26,436 nucleotides of DNA from a virus, in IMG/VR virus record IMGVR_UViG_3300032293_000228, positions 1 to 26,436 of that record, one strand, 5' to 3'. A program made the position numbers and the translations under genes. Below are positions 13,022-20,866 of this stretch, in pieces (within the stretch, counting starts at the first letter, position 1; every line of letters begins with the position of its first letter). The notes beneath the pieces were generated by a model. The model was not told where the DNA came from, ran no database searches, and saw only the letters and a program-made list of their open reading frames with translations.

Positions 13022-14425
13022 CTAGCCTCCAGCCTTCGTTAGCAGCGCAGCAACTGCACTGCGCTTTGTGTATTCAGCCTCAATGTCTATGCGCAACTGA
13101 TAGGAGCCTGGCGACTCAAACGAATAAGTGACGCTTGCCACTCGCAGGATTTCGTTCAAGTCTAGTGCGGCGGCAGTCACCTTCACGAACTGCCCTGGCA
13201 GCCACGCATTCACGAGTGTGCCTGCTGAAGAGTAGCCCTGCGTCAGCCCATACTCCCAGTTCGGATTTGTTAGTTGCGTCTGGCTTGAGCCAGAGATTGT
13301 AAATGACACGGTGCGTACTGGCTTGGAGCGCACCTGCATCGTCCCCTTCGTGAGTCGCTGAATCTTAGTGGAGCGAGAGCCAAAGCCAAACTTTGCAACC
13401 TTTGGTGCGCTGAATACTTCCTGCGCAAGTGGCCCAGTGCGTGAGGTAAGCCCAGAGCCTGAGTATGGAGCGGTGCCAGTATAGGTGCGGAAATACGGCT
13501 GACTTGTAATCGGGCTGGCGTTGCCATCGCGGTCTGCGCGTGAGTCTGCCGCTTGCACGAAGATGCCCTTAACGATGTTGTCGTGGTCAAGGGTGACAGA
13601 AAGATTGTGCGCAAGTAGGCGCGTTGCGGTTCCAGCACTACCAGTACGCGCAGCAGTAGGGTCAGTGACAATCTCCGCTGGCGCGGTTGCCGTTCCTGGA
13701 ACTACAATGGGCCCATAGTTCAGGCGCGCAGCGCCGTCCACATAGAAGTTATATGGCAGCCCATTCTCGCCGCTTGCCTCCTCTGCAATCTGGCTCAGCG
13801 CGCTGGTCAAAGTGGTTGCCTTGAAGTCAAGGCTGCCCAGGGTCACCGCTGTCCCAGAATAGCGAGCACGAGTGCTGCCGCTGATGATGCTGGTGTCCAG
13901 AATCTGGCGCGTGGTCGCGTCGTTCACTTGGTCGTGAATCCTCGCCAGCAACTTGTCGATGTGTTCGCGGTCAGTCAGCGCAGTACCACCCTGCTTGAAT
14001 GAGCCAACTGCTTGATAAATGTCTGTGCCGGTATATGACTTGCGCACTAGGGTTTTGCCAAGCCATCCGTCAGCATCGGCAACCGTGACTGTTGCCCTGG
14101 TTCCAAATCCACTGCCAAGCATCTCTGCGTCAATACCTGTGATGTATCCCAGAAACAGCGCCGTGCCTGATGAGTAGCGCGAGTCAATAAACTGCACACG
14201 CGCGTTGTCTGCTACGGCGCCAGACTTCCACCACGGCCCACCCGCGGGAGTCTCCGTCTGTAGGACATCGAATGACATTCTGCCGCCACCATCGGCGCTG
14301 ACATTTGCGCTGAAACTGCCAAGTTCAATATATGGCGTCGTGCCAGCGGTTGAGGCTGGCAGCGTGAGCAGGTTTGCGGTGCCGCCGCCAACTCCAGCGA
14401 TGGTGACTGAGTATGGGTTTGACAC
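13022..14425 (-). CDS. tail tip/baseplate protein
   Basis: A 467-aa protein encoded directly after the tape measure, the usual place of distal tail and hub proteins. It is beta-rich, with Gly/Ser/Thr-rich segments and a terminal region (YQLRIDIEAEYTKRSA) like phage hub or distal-tail proteins. I see no enzymatic motif. It starts at GTG overlapping the tape measure stop (TAGTG). Assigned mostly by position and composition. Confidence 0.72.
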   Translation of the reverse strand: MSNPYSVTIAGVGGGTANLLTLPASTAGTTPYIELGSFSANVSADGGGRMSFDVLQTETPAGGPWWKSGAVADNARVQFIDSRYSSGTALFLGYITGIDAEMLGSGFGTRATVTVADADGWLGKTLVRKSYTGTDIYQAVGSFKQGGTALTDREHIDKLLARIHDQVNDATTRQILDTSIISGSTRARYSGTAVTLGSLDFKATTLTSALSQIAEEASGENGLPYNFYVDGAARLNYGPIVVPGTATAPAEIVTDPTAARTGSAGTATRLLAHNLSVTLDHDNIVKGIFVQAADSRADRDGNASPITSQPYFRTYTGTAPYSGSGLTSRTGPLAQEVFSAPKVAKFGFGSRSTKIQRLTKGTMQVRSKPVRTVSFTISGSSQTQLTNPNWEYGLTQGYSSAGTLVNAWLPGQFVKVTAAALDLNEILRVASVTYSFESPGSYQLRIDIEAEYTKRSAVAALLTKAGG

Positions 14426-15684
14426 TATGGGCGCGTGCGGCGAGGGTTGGGGTCAAGCATTCCAAGATAGGATGCCGCTGTCTGCCCCACCACCTTCTTG
14501 TCAAGCACGATGTTCGTGATAACGCTCGTGCTGCCGCCTCCTGTTGTAGCACCGAGTCCAAATACAGAACTGGCTGATGCGCGTTCACGAGCCCCAGCCT
14601 GCTCAGCCCTAGCCTCCGGAGTGCTGACTTTGTTCAGCGCGTTGACCACTGCCGTGACATTATCCACTAGCCACATCAGCGCATCAAAGAATGGCTTGGC
14701 AAGTGCAAACGCAGCCTTGATGGCCTCTCCGAGTGCCTTAAACGCAAACGCAAGTGCACCCTCTCCGTCACCCCAGAGCGCTCCAATAAGGTCGCCCACG
14801 GACTCAAACACTCCGCCAATCGCCTCGGCAACTTCGCCAAAGGCAGGCATCAGGTCATCAAGGATTGGGCCCACAACCTTGCCGATTGACTCAGCAATGC
14901 CACCCTTGCCAGCAAAGGCATCTGCCACTCCAAAGATAATGTCACCGAGTGTGTCAAGCGCCGGGGTGACCATCGGCAGAATCGTGTTTGTCAGGAATCC
15001 GAGCGCCTCGTTGACGGCTGGCAGGAACTTCGCACCGAATGCCTCAAACTTCTCGTTGAGGTCAATCTGCGCTGCCTCAAACTTGCCAGCGGTGCTGTTT
15101 GCAATCTCCTCCGCCACACCTTGATACTTCTCATTGGCAGCAGTCAGGATGTCCTGCAACTTGGCGCCCTTCTTGACTTCAATGCCAAGTGTCTGTAATC
15201 CACGAGTGCTACCCTGTGCGCCCTTGCCGAGCGCCAGCATCACTTCTGCGAGTGGCTTGCCCGTAGCGGCAGAGATGTTGGCGGCAACTGCGTTTGCCTT
15301 GAGCAGCGCATTCTGATTCTTGAAGAATCGGCTGCCTACCTCAAGCCCGTCACGCACCTCATCGTCTGTGATGCCGAGGCGCTGCATTGCCTTGATTTGC
15401 TCGTCCACCTTTGGCCCAAGTGCGTCCAGGTTGAACCCGCGTGCCTTCAGCGCCGCGTTGAGCCTGATGGTTGCCTTCTCATCCTCCGCCGCGCTCTTGA
15501 TAGCGGCAAGCGTGAATCCAGCCACAGCCGTGACCGCAGTTAGGGCAGCAGCGCCAATAGCCTTAAACGCTGCGACTGCGTTTGACTTCATTGAGCCAAA
15601 CGACTTGCCTACACCCTTGAGAACCTTGCTTGCGGCATCCTTGGCAACAACCGCAAAGACTGCCTGACCATTCGATGACACCAT
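14425..15684 (-). CDS. tail tape measure protein (short)
   Basis: A 419-aa, mostly helical, Ala-rich protein with hydrophobic segments (AAALTAVTAVAGFTLAAIKS near 46-65; more around 220-260) and tape-measure-like repeats. It is encoded after the tail chaperones and the gp10-like protein and before the tail tip genes. By the usual 1.5 angstrom per residue rule the tail would be about 60 nm, short for a siphovirus. The ATG at 15684 follows GGAGGTAG. Confidence 0.88.
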   Translation of the reverse strand: MVSSNGQAVFAVVAKDAASKVLKGVGKSFGSMKSNAVAAFKAIGAAALTAVTAVAGFTLAAIKSAAEDEKATIRLNAALKARGFNLDALGPKVDEQIKAMQRLGITDDEVRDGLEVGSRFFKNQNALLKANAVAANISAATGKPLAEVMLALGKGAQGSTRGLQTLGIEVKKGAKLQDILTAANEKYQGVAEEIANSTAGKFEAAQIDLNEKFEAFGAKFLPAVNEALGFLTNTILPMVTPALDTLGDIIFGVADAFAGKGGIAESIGKVVGPILDDLMPAFGEVAEAIGGVFESVGDLIGALWGDGEGALAFAFKALGEAIKAAFALAKPFFDALMWLVDNVTAVVNALNKVSTPEARAEQAGARERASASSVFGLGATTGGGSTSVITNIVLDKKVVGQTAASYLGMLDPNPRRTRP

Positions 15685-15690
15685 CAGTGA

Positions 15691-16248
15691 CTACCTCCGC
15701 TTGAATCGGGTGAGTTTATGCTTGAACACACTATCATTGAAGTATCGCTCCACCGTGGCATAGAATGCGTCCATCATCTTGGCTTGGTTCGTGGGGTTCT
15801 GCGCCGTCTGCGTCACGAATGGACGCGCCTGCACCGTCGCAGTTCCGCCCTTCTGAACCAGCGACTTGCCCGCTGCGACATCCGCCCAACTGATGCCCTT
15901 CACCGCCTTGTTCGTGCCGAGGCGTGTCCGATGTCCAGAGGTCACGAAGTATCTGTACCACGCGCCACGCGGGTCGCTCCTGCTACGCCCAGGGCGTGGG
16001 CCCACCGTCGCAGACGGGCGTGAGAATCGTCCAGCCTTCGCACCGATGGAGCGCTGGAGCCTCCCTGACTTGACGGGCGCTGCTGACTTCAGCGGGTTGA
16101 TAAGGGTGCGCACCGCGTTAAGGGATGCGACTGCAAGCAGTTTGTTGTAGGCGCGTGGGTTGGAGCCCTCAATGAATCCCAACTCAAATGCGCGCATCGA
16201 GTCCTCTGGCACATACTTGACTTCTACGGTGCCCGGACTTGATGCCAC
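15691..16248 (-). CDS. HK97 gp10-like tail completion/neck protein
   Basis: A 185-aa protein with the marks of the HK97 gp10-like family: SAAPVKSGRLQRSIG near 54-68, RGAWYRYFVTSGHRTR near 94-109 and ARPFV near 141-145. These proteins close the head-tail joint or finish the tail. Such genes normally sit between the connector and the tail tube genes; here it follows the tail chaperones, an unusual order. Its GTG start overlaps the previous stop (TAGTG), after AGGAG. Confidence 0.8.
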   Translation of the reverse strand: MASSPGTVEVKYVPEDSMRAFELGFIEGSNPRAYNKLLAVASLNAVRTLINPLKSAAPVKSGRLQRSIGAKAGRFSRPSATVGPRPGRSRSDPRGAWYRYFVTSGHRTRLGTNKAVKGISWADVAAGKSLVQKGGTATVQARPFVTQTAQNPTNQAKMMDAFYATVERYFNDSVFKHKLTRFKRR

Positions 16249-16463
16249 TATCTTGCTCCTTTGGGTTGCAGGTCAGCCATAAGCATAAATGTTCGCTGGA
16301 AGTCGCCAGCATTCCATTCCATCACTTCGTGTGGCGGGATGCCAAACTCTTTGCCAATAAGGTGCGCCATTATCAGCGGGTGAGGCGAGATGGAGCGACC
16401 TGCCGCCAGCCTCTGTGCGTCAAGCCTCAGCGTGGGGGGAGTGCTGCCACTGCCTCCGACCAC
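16248..16463 (-). CDS. second tail assembly chaperone frame (T part of a G-T type fusion)
   Basis: This frame has no ribosome site of its own and lies in the -1 frame relative to the first chaperone. It should be read by ribosomes that slip at 16433-16439, giving a fusion of 95 residues from the first frame plus 61 from this one (156 aa, spanning 16717-16248). The part after the slip reads TLRLDAQRLAAGRS and later HEVMEWNAGDFQRTFML, in the style of phage gpT-like ends. The fusion would load the tape measure during tail assembly. The layout, one frame overlapping the next just before the tape measure region, is classic. Confidence 0.8.
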   Translation of the reverse strand: MVGGSGSTPPTLRLDAQRLAAGRSISPHPLIMAHLIGKEFGIPPHEVMEWNAGDFQRTFMLMADLQPKGAR

Positions 16464-16717
16464 TTGCTGATTGCATCGCTCAGGGCATCCATCGGCGCAT
16501 CAAGCACCGAGGTTGCTGGCTCGCCGCTCTCGTCAAGGAAGTTGTGCTTGACGATAAGGCGCTCAACCGCTGACATTGAGCGCTCAACGCTGCCGCTCTG
16601 AAGTTCAATAAATACGCGTGCTGGAATGCCGTCTGCCTTCATCGTCGCTGTCCAGCCATCGAATGGGCTGGACAGCGCGATGTCGACTGTTCGTGCCTGT
16701 ACTTTTGCCTGACTCAT
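16427..16717 (-). CDS. tail assembly chaperone (G part)
   Basis: A 96-aa protein encoded between the tail tube and tape measure genes. It has beta strands at the N-terminus (VDIALSSPFDGWTATMKAD) and helices toward the end (MDALSDAISKWSEAVAALPP), as in other small tail chaperones. The ATG follows AGAGGAGG. Its stop codon comes 6 bases after the C-rich slippery stretch, so most ribosomes make this form and a fraction make the longer fusion. Confidence 0.82.
   Translation of the reverse strand: MSQAKVQARTVDIALSSPFDGWTATMKADGIPARVFIELQSGSVERSMSAVERLIVKHNFLDESGEPATSVLDAPMDALSDAISKWSEAVAALPPR
16433..16439 (-). promoter_or_regulatory. predicted -1 ribosomal frameshift site (C CCC CCA)
   Basis: In the frame of the first chaperone the minus strand reads C-CCC-CCA, which fits the X-XXY-YYZ rule; both proline codons can re-pair after a one-base slip. 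The slip moves ribosomes exactly into the second chaperone frame, two codons before the zero-frame stop. Confidence 0.72.
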
Positions 16718-16744
16718 CGTGCCTCCTCTGCTATCAAGTTGAAC

Positions 16745-17752
16745 TTAGGGCAACGCCGCCAAGTCACTATTAACGACGATGCGCAATGACTTTGCGCTTG
16801 TCTGGTCATACACGAGCGTGCCCGTCACGGCCATCGTGGTGAGCCCATCTTCAGCGCCAGCCATCTGCTGCACTTCGGTTGGGACAATCATCGCCATAAT
16901 GTGCGCGCTGTAGGTGCCGTTGCTCCAGGACAGTCGCACGCCTCGTGGCGTCGCTGCCTGGTAGGCGTCATACCACGAACTGACTGCCGAGGAGGTGCTG
17001 CTCACCGTCATCGTCAGGCTGCCCGTGAATGGGCCGCTCTCTGCGTGCGTGCTGAAACTTGTCGTGCCAGCCAAGTATGACTGGCGCAGGATACCTGCAT
17101 TGAACTCAAGACTGAAGTCAAGCAAGTACTCGTATGCCGTGCCATCAGCAGTTCCTGGGAATGCCGTGCCGTGCTGATAAGCATTCCACAAGCGTCCTGC
17201 CATAAATGGCGAAGTTGGCGTGCCGTCTGCAAGCGTTGCGCTGCTCTTTGCAATCGTCTGCGCGAACAGGTTGGCGCTCAGGTTGGTGAGCCCGCTCCGG
17301 TCAGCCGCAATCGTGATGGACTCCGCCAAGCAATAGTTCGCAACGTACTGCTGAATGCCATCCGTGGCAACGAGGCTGTATGAGGTTGGCGAGTTGGCTG
17401 CCGTCATTGAGTAGTCGTAGTCCCACTCATATGGCGCAGCCGTACCAGACACGGTGTCAGTCTTTGTCATTGACAACCAGATTGGCAACTCACCTACGCT
17501 GATGGCTGGAACTGTTGCGCTGAGCGTTGGCTCAACGCTGACGATAGTTCCAGTCGTTGCGATGAGTGGGTTGCGGAGCGCAACGCTGCGCTCTGCTCCC
17601 AACTCGATGGTCGTGCCGTTTGTGATGACTCCCGTAGGGGTCACCAGCAACTTACGCCCGCCGCTTGTTAGCGTTGGCGTAGTGCCTGAGGTGGCCTCCT
17701 TGAATGCCACCAGTTTGCTGAACAAAACATTGCCTGCGCTGGCTGCTGGCAT
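16745..17752 (-). CDS. major tail protein (tail tube)
   Basis: A 335-aa Ser/Thr-rich beta protein encoded just before the tail chaperones, the standard place of the tail tube subunit. It has alternating strands such as TPYIELG-like segments and LDFSLEFNAGILRQSY, and a late region (GSLTMTVSSTSSAVSS) typical of tube proteins. The start overlaps the preceding stop (TGATG). No catalytic motif. It should form the hexameric rings of the tail. Confidence 0.85.
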   Translation of the reverse strand: MPAASAGNVLFSKLVAFKEATSGTTPTLTSGGRKLLVTPTGVITNGTTIELGAERSVALRNPLIATTGTIVSVEPTLSATVPAISVGELPIWLSMTKTDTVSGTAAPYEWDYDYSMTAANSPTSYSLVATDGIQQYVANYCLAESITIAADRSGLTNLSANLFAQTIAKSSATLADGTPTSPFMAGRLWNAYQHGTAFPGTADGTAYEYLLDFSLEFNAGILRQSYLAGTTSFSTHAESGPFTGSLTMTVSSTSSAVSSWYDAYQAATPRGVRLSWSNGTYSAHIMAMIVPTEVQQMAGAEDGLTTMAVTGTLVYDQTSAKSLRIVVNSDLAALP

Positions 17753-17976
17753 CAGTCATTCTCCTTGTCATCTGCTTGCGCCGCTAGTGCGGCATTGTTT
17801 ACCCGCTCTGCAATCCCTGCGGCAATCCACGCCTCTGCCTGAACTGCTGGTGCGTTGATGATACTCCCATCAGACGGGAGGCCACCCACGAACTCGCCCG
17901 CTGGCAAGGAGTCCGGGACACACCTGACTGCAATACGGCTGATGATGTTGTAGTTCACTCGTTTATGCACTGGCAT
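17752..17976 (-). CDS. hypothetical protein in the head-tail joint region
   Basis: A 74-aa protein I do not recognise, encoded between the probable tail terminator and the tail tube, and overlapping the former by 14 nt. It has a short N-terminal strand region (NIISRIAVRCVPD), then a Gly/Pro stretch and a helical Ala-rich end (QAEAWIAAGIAERVNNAAL). Possibly a small joint or tail protein. Confidence 0.62.
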   Translation of the reverse strand: MPVHKRVNYNIISRIAVRCVPDSLPAGEFVGGLPSDGSIINAPAVQAEAWIAAGIAERVNNAALAAQADDKEND

Positions 17977-18406
17977 TAATAGCCTCCACTGATGACACTT
18001 GAATCTCTGCGGTGATGGTCAGGTACTCCTGGTCAGCCCAAACATCTGTTCCGATTGTAGTGCTTACAACGCTTGCCTGCGAAACTGCGTCCGTGTTGTT
18101 TAGGGTCACCCCGTCAATCAAGGAGTCGCGCAGCCAAGTGCGCCACGCCATCAGGTCGGAATACTTGCGGGCAAGGTCAGCCTGTGGCTGGATGTAGATG
18201 GTCGCACTTAGCGTCAGCGTGACTTGTCGATTGGCTGCACCGTAGGCAACCGCATCGCCTGATGGAATAATCACGCACGCTGGCACGACTGGCAGGTTGT
18301 CCGGTGGATAGGCGTGCACCGCGCGCAGCGTGTATCCAGTTGGCGAAGTCCTGGCAAGCAGGTGGGCCGCTAGTCCCGAGATGACGGTGGCATCGTTGAA
18401 ACTCAT
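17963..18406 (-). CDS. probable tail terminator / tail completion protein
   Basis: A 147-aa alpha/beta protein coupled to the connector gene by an ATGA overlap. It opens with a helix (ATVISGLAAHLLARTS), then strands around VPACVIIPSG and VTLTLSATIYIQP, a helix (YSDLMAWRTWLRDSLIDG) and a final strand pair (EYLTITAEIQV). That order fits tail terminator proteins, which close the tail tube at the head end. The call rests on fold reading and position. Confidence 0.6.
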   Translation of the reverse strand: MSFNDATVISGLAAHLLARTSPTGYTLRAVHAYPPDNLPVVPACVIIPSGDAVAYGAANRQVTLTLSATIYIQPQADLARKYSDLMAWRTWLRDSLIDGVTLNNTDAVSQASVVSTTIGTDVWADQEYLTITAEIQVSSVEAINASA

Positions 18407-19008
18407 CGCGCCAAGCCTTCACGCTTGCGATACTGCTCAAGCAGCACCTGCGCTTCTGGGTGTAGCGCTCGTGTCTGGCGGAGGATGCCGCCCAAGTCCT
18501 GCGAGCCGATAACACCAAACGGTGAGGTGCGCGATGACCAGACTGCGCCAGCCTGGATGATTGCTGCCTGCTTGACTGCCGTTGGAACTGCGGGCCATCC
18601 GAATACTCCAACCACCTTCACCCCGAGATACACGCCAACTGGGAATGCACGCGGAGCAGGAGTGCTCGTGTCAATCTCGGTGTATGGCCAGCCATCGAGT
18701 GCCGCGTTGCGAGGAGCAGGAACAAAGTCTGTTCCAGCCGTCCAGGTTGTTTCATACACTCCGTCTGCGTTGTCATCCGTCTGAAGTGTCGTGACGCTCA
18801 CGAGGTCATCGGTGAGAGCGTATGACCAGTCACTTGCTGTGTAGTAGCGCGTTTCAGTTGCAGTTCCAAACCCCTGCCTCCGGTCGGTGTAGTTGTCAAT
18901 GAGCGCATCGGTTGCATCCAGTACGGATTGCAGCGCGCCATCGTCAGCCGTGTCGGCAGTGCCAATCCCAATAGCACTCTTAAACTCTGCCAGTGTTGCG
19001 TATGACAT
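18403..19008 (-). CDS. head-tail connector protein (gp6-like)
   Basis: A 201-aa protein starting MSYATLAEFKSAIGI, then helices with ALQSVLDATDALIDNYTDRR, the usual opening of gp6-like connector proteins that form a ring under the portal. The middle is a beta insertion with Trp/Tyr, and the end is helical (VKQAAIIQAGAVWSSRTSPFG), also typical. It follows the capsid and two small head genes, and its ATG overlaps the preceding stop (TGATG). Confidence 0.82.
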   Translation of the reverse strand: MSYATLAEFKSAIGIGTADTADDGALQSVLDATDALIDNYTDRRQGFGTATETRYYTASDWSYALTDDLVSVTTLQTDDNADGVYETTWTAGTDFVPAPRNAALDGWPYTEIDTSTPAPRAFPVGVYLGVKVVGVFGWPAVPTAVKQAAIIQAGAVWSSRTSPFGVIGSQDLGGILRQTRALHPEAQVLLEQYRKREGLAR

Positions 19009-19280
19009 CAGATGCCTCCAGTTTGTAGGATGTAGAGAGTTTCTGGACCAGCGTCGGTATGGATAGCATACAACTCCTCACCCTCTGGCAGGTAGAACTC
19101 GTTGGTGAGTCCATCGTGTAGCCCAAAACCATTGGTGGTAGTGACATTTGCACCACCAACAAAAATGGCGTGGTTTGGATTGCCGTGTGAATGCAAGTAG
19201 AGTTTTGAGCCTCCCGCGTTGCCAACGGCAACTCTGACGCGTGTATTAGTCACCGAAACTTGCGCTGAGCGAATAGCCAT
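19008..19280 (-). CDS. small beta-rich head protein, possible decoration protein
   Basis: A 90-aa beta-sandwich-like protein (VSVTNTRVRVAVGNAGGSKL, then HAIFVGG, LPEGEELYAIHT and LYILQTGG). Small proteins of this kind are often encoded soon after the capsid gene and can decorate the shell, but I have no direct proof here. The start overlaps the preceding stop (TGATG). Confidence 0.6.
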   Translation of the reverse strand: MAIRSAQVSVTNTRVRVAVGNAGGSKLYLHSHGNPNHAIFVGGANVTTTNGFGLHDGLTNEFYLPEGEELYAIHTDAGPETLYILQTGGI

Positions 19281-19534
19281 CAGATGCCCCTCAGAGGCTT
19301 GCTGTTGAGCGCTTTGGGCAGGGTGGCTGTCTCCATAGCCTCAGGCGCTTCTGGCGCCTCTCCGTCGCTCCTAGAGCCAAATGCGGGGGATTCTGCTGGG
19401 GGGATGGGCTGAGCGTATCCGTGGGCAATGAGCGCGTGGGCCTCCTCGGTGGGCAAGTCAATAATGCCGCCACGGGGTGGCCATCGATTGCCGTCACGAC
19501 TGCCCGCAATGTGCTCCAGCATTCTCACCAACAT
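19280..19534 (-). CDS. small protein encoded after the capsid gene
   Basis: An 84-aa protein. I start it at the ATG at 19534, right after a perfect GGAGG ribosome site, not further upstream, where the frame would run through the hairpin. It opens with MLVRMLEHIAGSRDGNRWPP and contains GGIIDLPTEEAHALIAHGYA, a pattern seen in small phage proteins next to capsid genes (a hypothetical family). The end is Glu/Ala/Pro-rich. Function unknown. Confidence 0.7.
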   Translation of the reverse strand: MLVRMLEHIAGSRDGNRWPPRGGIIDLPTEEAHALIAHGYAQPIPPAESPAFGSRSDGEAPEAPEAMETATLPKALNSKPLRGI

Positions 19535-19551
19535 CTTGCCTCCTGAATAGT

Positions 19552-19584
19552 GCAGGGAGGCTGAGCCCAGCCCAGCCTCCCTGC
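19552..19584 (-). terminator. 12-bp hairpin after the major capsid gene
   Basis: A perfect 12-bp stem (GCAGGGAGGCTG / CAGCCTCCCTGC) with a 9-nt loop, 23 nt past the capsid stop and just before the ribosome site of the next gene. There is no U-tract. It could reduce downstream transcription or protect the capsid mRNA 3' end, giving more capsid than neighbour protein. Confidence 0.6.
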
Positions 19585-19591
19585 GTGTCAA

Positions 19592-19610
19592 CTAACTCTT
19601 TATGAGTTAG
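19592..19610 (-). repeat. 7-bp hairpin covering the capsid stop codon
   Basis: A perfect inverted repeat, CTAACTC / GAGTTAG with a 5-nt loop. The TAA stop of the capsid gene is inside one arm. Together with the 12-bp hairpin it forms a tandem structure. Confidence 0.6.
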
Positions 19611-20764
19611 GCAACATTGGCGGACTTGAATGACTTGACTGCGCTTGCCTGGGCAAGACCAGTCGCGCCACGCACTTCAACCTTGTACGAAACAAGACCC
19701 GTGTTCCACGCAAACTCGCGTGAAACATCAACTCGCACGCCGCCAACAAGCGCCGTGTAAATCTGCCCGAGGTCACCGAACAGGATTGAACCTGCGGTGT
19801 CATCGGTGAGGTCAATCAGCGCTGCGGAATACACTGGCGCTCCGAGGAGTCGGTCAGGGTTATTCGCATCGCCTGCGCGGAAGATTGGCTGACCCGTTGT
19901 ATCAACGAGCCCGGTCACAACACCAAGCGTGGTGTCATTCATCAACCAACCAGCCTTTGGCGCTCGTCGGTACACCTGGTTCACAGATGCCTTCAACTTC
20001 GCAAGGTCAGTGTAGTTTGGGTTGACCGTGGTGCCCGAGCCCGTCACGCCAGCACCTGCGGCAGCGGCAATCGCCGTACCAGCAAACGCACCGTGCGCAA
20101 CTGCAACTTCTGCACCGCACTTGTCGGCAATCATCCCAGCCAGGTCAAAGACTGCATCCTCAACAAGTTCCTCAGAAACCTGAATGATGGTTGCATACTT
20201 CACTGGTGTAAGGGACAGCGCGCTGAGCGTGCCGTCCGACTCACCGATGGTGCCAGCCTCAGCAACGCTACCTGCGGTGCCGAGAGCAGTGACTCGTGGG
20301 AACTGGATGTTGTTGCCGTTGGCAACACGCACCACAGTGATAATCCCTGGGTCAAGGAATGGGTTGAACTGAGCCGCAACAACATTCACGCGGTCAGCAA
20401 TGGTGACTGGGTTGCCCAGGCCAGTTGACTTCGTGACATCACGGAACTCAAACATACGGCTGCCGCCGTTGCGCCCAAGTGCGCGCAGTTCGGCAACTTC
20501 GCTGTCGTCTGACTTCTCAACCTTTGGAGCGATGACGGCAGCAAACTCTGCGCGCGCTGCATCAGCAGCCGAGCGAGCCTCAGACGCATCCTTCTCCGAG
20601 CGAATGGCGGCAGCAATCGTGCTGGCCTCATTCGTGAGGGACTCAAAACGCGCCTGCGCCTCTCCCTCAAGTGCGGCACCCTTCTCTGCGAGGTCAGCAA
20701 CGATGCTGGTTGCCTCGGTGAGAAGTGACGCACGCTTTTCGTGCAACTTCTTTACATCAGCCAC
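19607..20764 (-). CDS. major capsid protein (HK97 fold)
   Basis: A 385-aa HK97-fold capsid protein. Residues 1-95 form a charged coiled-coil-like delta domain (KLHEKRASLLTEATSIVADL) that acts as scaffold and is normally removed by the prohead protease encoded next upstream. The rest shows typical HK97 pieces: GLGNPVTIADRVN, VANGNNIQFPRV, KYATIIQVSEELVEDA and the C-terminal VRVDVSREFAWNTGLVSYKV. It starts at GTG after AAGGAGG. It is followed by two hairpins. Confidence 0.92.
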   Translation of the reverse strand: MADVKKLHEKRASLLTEATSIVADLAEKGAALEGEAQARFESLTNEASTIAAAIRSEKDASEARSAADAARAEFAAVIAPKVEKSDDSEVAELRALGRNGGSRMFEFRDVTKSTGLGNPVTIADRVNVVAAQFNPFLDPGIITVVRVANGNNIQFPRVTALGTAGSVAEAGTIGESDGTLSALSLTPVKYATIIQVSEELVEDAVFDLAGMIADKCGAEVAVAHGAFAGTAIAAAAGAGVTGSGTTVNPNYTDLAKLKASVNQVYRRAPKAGWLMNDTTLGVVTGLVDTTGQPIFRAGDANNPDRLLGAPVYSAALIDLTDDTAGSILFGDLGQIYTALVGGVRVDVSREFAWNTGLVSYKVEVRGATGLAQASAVKSFKSANVA

Positions 20765-20866
20765 AGTGGGCCTCCTTGTCTATCTGCTTTGCTTTTTGCT
20801 CAACCCAGGTGGGATGGCTAATGCGCGGGCTCACTCGATGGTGGCGGAGCGCTGCCTCGTGACCTT

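Noticed and set aside
14498-15124. Long plus-strand open frame (208 aa)
   Set aside because: It is the antisense of the tape measure gene, is Ser/Ala/Pro-rich as expected for a reverse frame, has no ribosome site and no recognisable domain.
19586-19591. TTGACA between the two hairpins after the capsid gene
   Set aside because: No -10-like box at 15-19 bp; the following bases form the 12-bp hairpin.
20757-20834. 25-aa minus-strand frame in the gap between protease and capsid genes
   Set aside because: GTG start without a nearby ribosome site; too short to support. The 102-bp gap otherwise shows only the capsid ribosome site and no good promoter.
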